A stretch of 13,550 nucleotides of DNA. Source: Croceibacterium_A sp035555595. Lineage in GTDB: Bacteria > Pseudomonadota > Alphaproteobacteria > Sphingomonadales > Sphingomonadaceae. The position numbers and the translations under genes were made by a program. The notes beneath the pieces were generated by a model. That model made no database searches, was not told where the DNA came from, and saw nothing but the letters and a program-made list of their open reading frames with translations. This document shows positions 7,440 to 13,276 of this stretch, piece by piece (position 1 is the first letter of the stretch; every line of letters begins with the position of its first letter). The DNA lies in NCBI GenBank assembly GCA_035555595.1, contig DATMGK010000098.1, positions 1 through 13,550 of the forward strand, in the 5' to 3' direction.

Positions 7440-9362
7440 GTGGCCGGGCTGACGCGCGAACGCCGTATCGTCAGCGAATGGCTGGCGGTCGCGCTGATCG
7501 CCACGTTGGGCATCGCGCTGGTGGTGGCCACCGACCTGTTCCAGCGCGCGGACAACCTCGTTTACGACCAGCTTATCCGCCTGAAGCAACGGCCCGCCAG
7601 CGATGCGGTTATCATCGTGACGATCGACGAGGAAAGCCTTGCCCAACTGGGAGGCTTCCCGTGGCCGAGGGGCCTGCATGCCCGCGCGCTGGACCGGCTG
7701 GCGGCCGCCCGGCCCGCCGCGATCCTGTATGACGTGCTGTTCATCGATCCATCGCCGGAAGACGCGGAACTGGCGCAGGCCGTCGCGCAGACGCACCCGA
7801 TCCTGCCGCTGGCGATGGAAATCCCCGGCCGCAATGGCGAGGCGGTGAGTGTGGCCCTGCCCCTCCCCACACTGCGGGAGGCCGGTGCGCGGGTGGGCCA
7901 TGCGAACCTTTCGCCCGATGCGGACGGGATTGTGCGCCGCGCCTATCTGGCCGAAGGCACAGACGGCACGCTGTGGCCGCATGTGGCGGCGCTGGCCGCC
8001 TGCGCCGCGACCGGCAAGGCCTGCGAGTTGCCCCGTGCCACGGAAAGCGAGGGGCTGGTTCGCGCAGAGCCGTTCCTGATACCGTTCGCGGGCGGGCGGG
8101 AGCATTTCCGCATGGTGCCCTTTCGCGCGCTGCTGGATGGCGCGGTGCCGCCGGACTATTTCACCGGTAAAGTCGTGCTGATCGGCGCGACCGCCGCCGG
8201 GATGGGCGACGCCTATGCCACCCCGCTGGCAGAACGGAACACGCTGATGCCCGGCGTGGAACTGAACGCCAACATCATCGATGCGCTGATGGCCGGGCGC
8301 GCGATCGCCCCGGCTGGCGCGGCGACCCGCTATGCCATGGCCCTGTTGCCACTATGGCTGATGCTGGCGGGCTTCCTGCTGGCCCGGCCGCGCTTCAATT
8401 TCGTGCTGGGGCTGGCGCTGAGCGCGGCGACACTGGGCACGAGCGCGGCGCTGTTCGCGGTGGGTGGCCTGTGGGCATCGCCCGTGGCGGCGCTGGTCGG
8501 CCTGATCGCCGTCTATCCGCTGTGGGCATGGCGGCGGCTGGAGGCGACTACATCCTATCTGCGCGAGGAGTTCGAGCGGTTCCGCCACGATCCCGATCCC
8601 CTGCTGGCGGCTGCCCGTCCGACGGGGGATGCCGTGCAGACGGACATCGAATTGCTGCGCGGCGCGATCGCGCACCTGCGTTCGGCCACACGCCAGCGTG
8701 AAGAGGCCCTGCGGTTCCTGACGCACGACATGCGATCGCCGCAGGCATCGATCATCAGCACGCTGGCCCTTTCCGAAGGTGCTGTCGACGCGGAGGTTGC
8801 GCGAAGGATAGAAGGCCACGCGCGGCGCACGCTGGCGCTGGCCGACGGCTTCGTACAATTTGCCCGGGCCGAGGCGCAACCAATCGCGCAGGACGAGGTA
8901 GACCTGCGCGACGTGGTGATTGATGCCGCGGATGACCTGTGGTCGCAATCGTCCGCACGACACATCAGGGTCGAAACCGGAGACGGGGCCAGAGCCGAGG
9001 GCGAGGAGGAAGAACCCTGCCTGACGCGGGGCGACCGCCCGCTGCTGACCCGCGCGGTAATCAACCTGCTGGGCAATGCGATCAAATACAGCCCGGAGGG
9101 TTCCACCGTGCATTGCGGCGTAGCGCGCGAGGGCAACCGCCTTGTGATCGCGATAGAGGACGAGGGGCCGGGCCTGAGCGAAGAACAGATCGCAGGCCTG
9201 TTCGAGCCGTTCCGCCGTTTCGCCCATGACGGGCCTGACGGGGCCGGATTGGGGCTGGCCTTCGTTCACATGGTCGCCACGCGGCACGGCGGCGAAGTGG
9301 CCTGCCACAGCACGCCGGGCGCAGGCAGCCGGTTCGAACTGAGCCTGGCGGCAATCGTCTAG
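7440..9362 (+). CDS. CHASE2-domain sensor histidine kinase
   Basis: This 640-residue membrane kinase starts at GTG 7440, four bases after the FecR-gene stop. Order: one membrane helix (about 13-31); a large extracytoplasmic CHASE2 domain (about 35-290, with TIDEESLAQLGGFPWPRGLH and a DVLFIDPSPED motif); three membrane helices (about 299-315, 319-342, 346-364); a short linker; a HisKA helix with phospho-acceptor H429 (LTHDMRSPQ); and a complete ATPase domain with N-box N546 (LLGNAIKYSP), G1 DEGPG (574-578), F-box FEPFRRF and G2 GAGLGLAF (601-608). The 1+3 helix layout is standard for CHASE2 proteins. It should autophosphorylate in the cytoplasm and pass phosphate to the OmpR-type regulator two genes upstream. 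The TAG stop lies inside the terminal repeat of the palindromic element that follows. Confidence 0.93.
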   Translation: MAGLTRERRIVSEWLAVALIATLGIALVVATDLFQRADNLVYDQLIRLKQRPASDAVIIVTIDEESLAQLGGFPWPRGLHARALDRLAAARPAAILYDVLFIDPSPEDAELAQAVAQTHPILPLAMEIPGRNGEAVSVALPLPTLREAGARVGHANLSPDADGIVRRAYLAEGTDGTLWPHVAALAACAATGKACELPRATESEGLVRAEPFLIPFAGGREHFRMVPFRALLDGAVPPDYFTGKVVLIGATAAGMGDAYATPLAERNTLMPGVELNANIIDALMAGRAIAPAGAATRYAMALLPLWLMLAGFLLARPRFNFVLGLALSAATLGTSAALFAVGGLWASPVAALVGLIAVYPLWAWRRLEATTSYLREEFERFRHDPDPLLAAARPTGDAVQTDIELLRGAIAHLRSATRQREEALRFLTHDMRSPQASIISTLALSEGAVDAEVARRIEGHARRTLALADGFVQFARAEAQPIAQDEVDLRDVVIDAADDLWSQSSARHIRVETGDGARAEGEEEEPCLTRGDRPLLTRAVINLLGNAIKYSPEGSTVHCGVAREGNRLVIAIEDEGPGLSEEQIAGLFEPFRRFAHDGPDGAGLGLAFVHMVATRHGGEVACHSTPGAGSRFELSLAAIV

Positions 9363-9506
9363 GGCCGATCGACATTCAGGAGATGGCGTGGCGAAAATAG
9401 TGGTTTTCCGTGACCCGGAGCGCAGCGTGCTTATGGCACGTGAGCACCGGAAGCGCGGAAAGCCGCTATTTGCAGGCCGTCAGAACGGAATGTCGATTGG
9501 CCCTAG
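9359..9506. repeat. Nested palindromic element between convergent genes (MITE-like)
   Basis: Three inverted pairs are nested in 148 bases. Outer arms: 9359-9377 and 9488-9506, 19 bases each, with one difference (G9367 opposite T9498, a G-U pair in RNA). Middle arms: 9395-9410 and 9456-9471, 16 bases, with two differences that are again both G-U. Core: CCGG..GC (9415-9421) with GC.CCGG (9444-9450), and CGTGC (9426-9430) with GCACG (9436-9440) around TTATG. The outer ends are CTAG on both sides and give the TAG stop of each flanking gene. This looks like a small non-autonomous mobile element with a 4-base target duplication. A bidirectional terminator or RNA structure is the alternative. No reading frame inside is convincing. 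Confidence 0.6.
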
Positions 9507-10048
9507 CAGGATGGCGATGCGGGCGCGGCCACCTCTTTCGGATTCAGGCTGAGCGCGGCATCCACCAGTCGTTCAATCCGCGCATCGTTGAACCCGCCCG
9601 CCATGCGGCGCTGAGACGACGCCTGATAGACCGGCGCACCCGTCCCCGCGTCGATAATACGCACGGTAAGCGTCAGCACCCGGCCACCGCCCAGCAGCCA
9701 CCCTTTTCCGCGCTGTTCCACCCAGGCAGGCGTGGCCGCATCGCAGGGGTCGGCAATATAAGCGCCCACTGCCCGTGACCGCTCCGCCCCGCCCACCTGA
9801 ACGAGAAGATCGGGATTGGCCGACGGTTCAAAACCCAACTCACGCAATTTGCGCTCCACATGCGGAGCAGCGATGCGGCCCACATTGTCCAGCGGTTCCG
9901 CCAGCGCGAAAGTGGCCGCCCCTTCCGGCACGCCCCGCCCGATCGGCATTGCGCTCACGCCGGGATTACCGGCACACCCCGCCATCAGCACGCTCGCGAT
10001 TCCAGAGGCGACGACGGCCTTCAGCCGTGCCGTTCTCTCAGCAATCAT
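9503..10048 (-). CDS. Small DUF4136-like lipoprotein
   Basis: The ATG at 10048 has a GGAGGGG ribosome site eight bases upstream and gives a 181-residue product; in-frame starts further upstream add an unlikely leader. Residues 1-25 are a lipoprotein signal peptide (basic start, hydrophobic AVVASGIASVLMAG, lipobox ending at C25), so the protein should be lipid-anchored, probably in the outer membrane. The mature part has a hydrophobic stretch, a helix ending RKLRELGFEPSANPDLLVQV, a Gly-rich turn, then LTLTVRIIDAGTGAPVYQAS. The "pole-to-pole helix, PDLLV, then D..tG..vyq" plan resembles DUF4136 lipoproteins, whose function is unknown. It converges on the CHASE2 kinase gene, and its TAG stop lies in the right arm of the palindromic element. 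Confidence 0.72.
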   Translation of the reverse strand: MIAERTARLKAVVASGIASVLMAGCAGNPGVSAMPIGRGVPEGAATFALAEPLDNVGRIAAPHVERKLRELGFEPSANPDLLVQVGGAERSRAVGAYIADPCDAATPAWVEQRGKGWLLGGGRVLTLTVRIIDAGTGAPVYQASSQRRMAGGFNDARIERLVDAALSLNPKEVAAPASPSC

Positions 10049-10238
10049 GTCCGCAACCCCTCCAAGCCAGCCCCTGACAAACCGAATTCCACCGAACCCG
10101 ATGAATAAACGCACCAGCAGTGAATTGGCCTCACGTATGGAGTGAAAAAATCCGCCACGCGAATCGCGGAAAACGCGGAGCACGCATTTACCGGTTTCAA
10201 CGCTGGAGGGATGCCCGAACGGCCAGAGTGGCGGCCCG

Positions 10239-10284
10239 AAAAACCGGGACACCTCGTCGCGCAGTTCATGACGAGGCGTCCCGG
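10239..10284 (-). terminator. Intrinsic terminator on the - strand downstream of tRNA-Gly
   Basis: CCGGGAC and CCTCGTC (10244-10250, 10252-10258) pair with GACGAGG and GTCCCGG (10270-10276, 10278-10284), broken by one A/C mismatch, with an 11-base loop. Read on the - strand, the stem is followed at once by five U (AAAAA at 10239-10243 on the + strand). This is a good intrinsic terminator for the transcript of tRNA-Gly, whose 3' end lies 152 bases upstream on that strand, and would shield the lipoprotein gene. Confidence 0.65.
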
Positions 10285-10285
10285 A

Positions 10286-10396
10286 GCAGCGCAAAGGGTC
10301 CGGGGCTGCGCTGCCATTACTCCTGTAATGACGAGCGCCGGACGTTACATCAGCGGAAACAATTGTTTACATCCGCACGGCGAAAACAGAGCCGTG
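10286..10396. other. Run of small hairpins with an AT-rich palindrome in a gene-free stretch
   Basis: The 388 bases between the lipoprotein start and tRNA-Gly hold no convincing gene. Besides the terminator, I see GCAGCGC/GCGCTGC (10286-10292 with 10308-10314), CATTAC/GTAATG around TCCT (10315-10330), a perfect 12-base palindrome AAACAATTGTTT (10357-10368) flanked by similar TTACATC(A/C) words, and CACGGC/GCCGTG (10376-10381 with 10391-10396). On the - strand these fall in the tRNA-Gly 3' trailer. They could be processing structures, a regulator site, or remnants of a repeat element. Confidence 0.35.
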
Positions 10397-10436
10397 ACCG
10401 CCACGATGGCGAAGGCGCTTTTATCGATTGGGGAGG

Positions 10437-10510
10437 TGGAGCGGGTGAAGGGAATCGAACCCTCGTCGTAAGCTTGGGAAGCTTCTGCTCTACCATTGAG
10501 CTACACCCGC
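10437..10510 (-). tRNA. tRNA-Gly (anticodon CCC)
   Basis: The reverse strand folds as a full cloverleaf of 74 bases. The acceptor GCGGGTG pairs with CACCCGC, and the D-stem GCTC pairs with GAGC. The anticodon stem-loop is GAAGC-TTCCCAA-GCTTA with anticodon CCC; its outermost pair is a G/A mismatch. The T-arm is GAGGG-TTCGATT-CCCTT, followed by discriminator T and an encoded CCA. It reads the GGG glycine codon and closely resembles other proteobacterial tRNA-Gly(CCC) genes. Confidence 0.95.
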
Positions 10511-10514
10511 AAGG

Positions 10515-10590
10515 CGTTGGAATAACGTTCTTATTCTTTTGAAAAACGCTGATCGTTCCAACGATTCCAATGTTGGATTTCCAACATTGG
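10515..10590. repeat. Inverted repeats and repeated TTCCAA words upstream of tRNA-Gly
   Basis: CGTTGGAA (10515-10522) is inverted as TTCCAACG (10556-10563). Immediately beside it is a perfect 11-base inverted repeat, CCAATGTTGGA (10567-10577) and TCCAACATTGG (10580-10590), with two bases between. The word TTCCAA recurs three times in one direction and its complement twice. A smaller stem GAATAA/TTATTC lies at 10520-10536. The AT-rich composition differs from the surroundings. Confidence 0.6.
10533..10561 (-). promoter_or_regulatory. Putative tRNA-Gly promoter
   Basis: On the - strand a -35-like TTGGAA (10561-10556) is spaced 17 bases from a -10-like AAGAAT (10538-10533). Each matches four of six consensus positions. 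Transcription would begin near 10526, about 16 bases before the tRNA. The -35 box lies inside one of the TTCCAA/TTGGAA repeats of this spacer. Confidence 0.4.
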
Positions 10591-10653
10591 CTTGCTGCCG
10601 CGTCGCTAGCGGCGCGCGCCCCGCTGGTCAACGGCGACTGTAAGGGTGCCTGC

Positions 10654-10712
10654 CCCAATATCGCCGCGATGCCGACGGCAAGGCTCGCAAGGCAAGCGGC
10701 GAAAATATTGGG
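10654..10712. repeat. Interrupted 14-bp stem between the two tRNA genes
   Basis: CCCAATAT-CGCCGC (10654-10667) pairs with GCGGCG-ATATTGGG (10696-10701 and 10705-10712), leaving an AAA bulge. The loop holds a small TGCC/GGCA hairpin (10670-10680). It lies in the spacer between the divergent tRNA promoters; function unknown. Confidence 0.45.
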
Positions 10713-10723
10713 CGCTTCGACCG

Positions 10724-10752
10724 TTGACAGAAGGCCGCCCACCCCCCTAAAG
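10724..10752 (+). promoter_or_regulatory. Putative tRNA-Leu promoter
   Basis: A perfect -35 box TTGACA (10724-10729) is followed after 17 bases by CTAAAG (10747-10752), a poor -10 box. The tRNA starts 18 bases further on. A strong -35 with a weak -10 in GC-rich surroundings is common ahead of stable RNA genes in alphaproteobacteria. Confidence 0.45.
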
Positions 10753-10769
10753 GCCGCGCCCTACCCCGT

Positions 10770-10856
10770 GCCCAGATGGCGGAATTGGTAGACGCACCGT
10801 CTTCAGGTGGCGGCGCTCGAAAGGGCGTGGAGGTTCGAGTCCTCTTCTGGGCACCA
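10770..10856 (+). tRNA. tRNA-Leu (anticodon CAG)
   Basis: This 87-base class II tRNA has acceptor GCCCAGA pairing with TCTGGGC and a D-arm with GAATTGGTAGA. The anticodon stem-loop is CCGTC-TTCAGGT-GGCGG (anticodon CAG). A long variable arm (CGCTC-GAAA-GGGCG), the T-loop TTCGAGT, discriminator A and an encoded CCA complete it. The long variable arm with a CAG anticodon identifies leucine. It reads CTG, the most used leucine codon in the neighbouring genes. Confidence 0.96.
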
Positions 10857-10993
10857 CTTCATCCAACAGACATGCCTGCGGGCAATCGGCGGATCGTGGA
10901 ACGGGCGGCGCGGGTTGCCCTGGCCGCGCGTTGCGGTCGCTTTTCTTCTGGCGTGGTCTGCGGCAGAGTGTGCGGGTGGGAAAGAGCGCAGAG

Positions 10994-11494
10994 ATGACCG
11001 CGAGCCAATCCGTTCTGGTGCTGACCACCGGCGGGACGATCGACAAACAGTATTTCGACGCCCTCAGCGCCTATCAGGTGGGCGGAACGATGGTGGCCCG
11101 GCTGCTGGAGATCGCGCGGGTGACGCTGCCGTTCGAGATCGTCGAACTGGCGCGCAAGGACAGCCTGGAACTGGACGATGAGGATCGAGCTCGCATTGTC
11201 GAGGCGGTGAGCCAGGCGCAGACCGACCGGATCGTCATCACGCATGGCACCGATACGATGACGGTTACGGCCGCCGCGCTGGCGGGGATCGAGGGCAAGA
11301 CGATTGCGCTGGTGGGCGCGCTGGCGCCTGCGCGATTCAGCGAAAGCGACGCGGCTTTCAATCTCGGCATGGCATTCGCCACGGCACAGGTTGCGCCGGC
11401 CGGGGTCTATATCACGATGAACGGAACCGTGTTTCCAGCGGATAAGGTGATGAAGGATCGCGAGCGCGGCGCTTTCGTGACGAATCCCGCCTGA
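10994..11494 (+). CDS. Single-domain asparaginase-like protein
   Basis: The 166-residue product matches only the N-terminal half of type I/II L-asparaginases, which are usually about 330 residues. Both nucleophile motifs are present, TTGGTID (T12, with T15) and ITHGTDTM (T86-D87), and K154 (DKVMKDR) sits where the catalytic Lys is expected. The C-terminal domain, which completes the active site of the partner subunit in full-length enzymes, is absent. The frame closes cleanly (TNPA, stop), and no continuation of the C-terminal domain is visible before the aldolase gene, so it looks like a real short family rather than a fresh break. The ATG follows GCAGAG; an upstream ATG at 10931 would add 21 poorly conserved residues. 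Substrate is unproven. Confidence 0.8.
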   Translation: MTASQSVLVLTTGGTIDKQYFDALSAYQVGGTMVARLLEIARVTLPFEIVELARKDSLELDDEDRARIVEAVSQAQTDRIVITHGTDTMTVTAAALAGIEGKTIALVGALAPARFSESDAAFNLGMAFATAQVAPAGVYITMNGTVFPADKVMKDRERGAFVTNPA

Positions 11495-11596
11495 CCGCAC
11501 GCGCGTTCGAGATCGGGACAGGGTCGAAATTGACAATATCTGTGGCGGCTCAGGCTGCCGATGGCTATTGGACTCTGCAGATTGGTCGCTCTATGC

Positions 11597-11621
11597 GCGC
11601 CTTCAAGGCGCTTTGAGCGCC
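11597..11621 (+). promoter_or_regulatory. Two alternative hairpins in the aldolase leader
   Basis: GCGCCTT (11597-11603) can pair with AAGGCGC (11605-11611). The same GGCGC (11607-11611) can instead pair with GCGCC (11617-11621) around TTTGA. The two stems exclude each other, and the second ends 11 bases before the AGGGAG ribosome site. Shape suggests a possible leader switch or attenuator; no ligand domain is recognised. Confidence 0.35.
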
Positions 11622-11644
11622 AGAGGGATTCCAGGGAGTTTTAC

Positions 11645-12523
11645 ATGCCGCTCGTCAACATGAAGCCGCTGCTGCGCGACGCAATGGATAACGGATATGC
11701 CGTCGCCGCATTCAATCTGGTCGACTATGGAACGACCAAGGCGATGGTCGCCGCGGCCGAAGAACTGAATGCGCCGGTGATCTGCCAGACCAGTTCGAAG
11801 ACCATCGAATACTGGAGCCACAAGGAAATCGTTTCGTGGGTCCGCACCGTGGCTGAGGATTCGGCGGTGCCGGTGGTCCTGCACCTCGACCACTGCAAGG
11901 ATCTGGCGATGATCGAGGCCTGCGCGCGTGAGGGGTGGACGTCCATCATGATCGACGCATCAGCCCTGCCCTTCGAAGAGAATCTGGAGATGTCGAAGCG
12001 CGTGCGCGACATTGCCGAGAAGTATGGCGTGGGCATGGAGGCCGAACTGGGCCAGATCATGGGTGTCGAAGACGACATGCATGTGGCCGAGGAAGATTCG
12101 GTTCTGACCGATCCGGAAGACGCGAAGAAGTTCTGCGACGCGCTGGATCTGTCGGCGTTTGCCTGCGCCGTCGGCACCGCCCACGGATACTACAAGGGTG
12201 AGCCGAAAGTTGACTTCGACCGGATCGCGGCGATCAACAGCCTGACCAAAACGCCGATGGCCCTGCATGGCGGCACCGGCCTGTCGGACGAGACATTCGC
12301 CAAGGCGATCGCCCGCGGTTCGGCCAAGGTGAACATCTCCACCAACCTGAAGCACGTCTTCGTGCAGAGCTTCGTCGATTATCACACCGCAAAGCCCAAC
12401 GATTTCGAACCGCTGCGGCTGATCGACGCGCAGTACAAGGCGTGCAAGACCATGTTCGGCGGCTTCATCGAGAAGTTCGGCGGCAAGGATCGCGGCCCCG
12501 CCTTCCTGGCGAAGCTGGGCTGA
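11645..12523 (+). CDS. fba: Class II ketose-bisphosphate aldolase (fructose/tagatose type)
   Basis: This zinc aldolase reversibly splits a ketose bisphosphate to dihydroxyacetone phosphate plus an aldehyde phosphate. The ATG at 11645 lies six bases after AGGGAG and gives 292 residues; the open frame extends upstream without a ribosome site. Key residues are in place: catalytic D82 and zinc ligand H83 (LHLDHCKD), E134 (EAELGQI), zinc ligands H180 (GTAHGYYKG) and H208 (LHGGTGL), and the phosphate-binding VNISTN (229-234). The numbering agrees with the GatY/KbaY/FbaA-type short class II enzymes, so fructose or tagatose bisphosphate specificity cannot be decided by eye. A CbbY-like phosphatase gene follows after 14 bases, then dhaL. 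Confidence 0.92.
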   Translation: MPLVNMKPLLRDAMDNGYAVAAFNLVDYGTTKAMVAAAEELNAPVICQTSSKTIEYWSHKEIVSWVRTVAEDSAVPVVLHLDHCKDLAMIEACAREGWTSIMIDASALPFEENLEMSKRVRDIAEKYGVGMEAELGQIMGVEDDMHVAEEDSVLTDPEDAKKFCDALDLSAFACAVGTAHGYYKGEPKVDFDRIAAINSLTKTPMALHGGTGLSDETFAKAIARGSAKVNISTNLKHVFVQSFVDYHTAKPNDFEPLRLIDAQYKACKTMFGGFIEKFGGKDRGPAFLAKLG

Positions 12524-12537
12524 AGGGCGCACGCGGG

Positions 12538-13263
12538 ATGATCAAGGCACTGATTTTCGATTGCGACGGCGTGCTCGTCGATACGGAGCGTGACGCGCAT
12601 CGGGTGGGTTTCAATCTGGCGTTCAAGGAATTCGGCATCGACGCCGAATGGGACGTGGCGCTGTATGGCAAGCTGCTGCTGGTCGCTGGCGGCAAGGAGC
12701 GGATGTGGGCCTATTTCGACGAATACGGCTGGCCCGCCGGCGCCGAAAGCGACGAGAAGAAGGACGCGCTGATCCTGGATCTGCACAAGACCAAGACGCG
12801 CATCACATCGGAACTGGTGGCTGACCTGCCCGTTCGCCCCGGCATCCTGCGGATCGTGGACGAGGCGATGGCGGCCGGCGTGCGGCTGGGCGTGTGCACG
12901 ACTTCCAACCCCAAGTTCATCGACGCGGTGCTGGACCTGTTCGGGCCGGAACGGAAAGCCGCGTTCGAATTCGTCCATGCGGGCGACGTTGTGGCGAAGA
13001 AGAAGCCCGCGCCGGACATCTACCTGCTGGCGCTGGAAACGCTGGGCCTGCCGCCGGGCGAATGCATGGTGATCGAGGACAGCCGCAACGGGCTGCTGGC
13101 CGCGCGCGGCGCCGGGCTTCCCACGCTTGTCACCACCAGCACCTATACGGTTGAAGAGGATTTCACGGGCGCGGTGAAGGTCGTGCCGGAACTGGGCGAC
13201 GAGCCCAATGTCAACGTCAGGCTTGCCGATCTGGGCGAGCTGGCCGCCACAGCCGCGGCCTGA
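12538..13263 (+). CDS. CbbY-like HAD-family sugar-phosphate phosphatase
   Basis: This 241-residue cytosolic hydrolase has all four HAD motifs: nucleophile D8 with D10 (FDCDGVLVDTE), motif II T122/S123 (VCTTSN), motif III K156 (KKKPAPDIY) and motif IV E180-D181 (VIEDSRNG). The helical cap carries GGKERM (51-56), which matches the substrate-binding region of CbbY, a xylulose-1,5-bisphosphate phosphatase of CO2-fixing bacteria. No RuBisCO gene is visible here, so the natural substrate may be another sugar or triose phosphate. The ATG at 12538 begins 14 bases after the aldolase stop, with GAAGGG upstream; the gene ends 13 bases before dhaL. Family call is firm, substrate is not. Confidence 0.87.
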   Translation: MIKALIFDCDGVLVDTERDAHRVGFNLAFKEFGIDAEWDVALYGKLLLVAGGKERMWAYFDEYGWPAGAESDEKKDALILDLHKTKTRITSELVADLPVRPGILRIVDEAMAAGVRLGVCTTSNPKFIDAVLDLFGPERKAAFEFVHAGDVVAKKKPAPDIYLLALETLGLPPGECMVIEDSRNGLLAARGAGLPTLVTTSTYTVEEDFTGAVKVVPELGDEPNVNVRLADLGELAATAAA

Positions 13264-13276
13264 GGGAGAGGATAGA

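Noticed and set aside
9434..9450. Sigma-54-like TGGCACG
   Set aside because: The -24 part is perfect, but the position ten bases after GG is CC instead of GC, the site lies in the core of the palindrome, and no gene starts downstream on that strand.
9410..9778. + strand open frame across the palindrome into the lipoprotein region
   Set aside because: It is antisense to the lipoprotein gene, begins inside the palindrome and has no family resemblance.
10142..10471. + strand open frame of about 109 codons between the lipoprotein and tRNA-Gly
   Set aside because: Its end is the antisense of tRNA-Gly (giving VKGIEPSS), its middle covers terminator and hairpin sequence, and no domain is seen.
10570..10791. 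Small + strand open frame starting in the dyad upstream of tRNA-Gly
   Set aside because: It has no ribosome site, runs through the tRNA-Leu promoter into the tRNA itself, and has no recognisable content.
10770..10860. tRNA-Leu 3' end as an integration site
   Set aside because: No repeat of the tRNA end was noticed in the window and no integrase gene is present.
11530..11535. TTGACA as a -35 box for the aldolase operon
   Set aside because: The hexamer is perfect, but 16-18 bases downstream there is only GC-rich sequence with no -10-like box, so I did not call a promoter.
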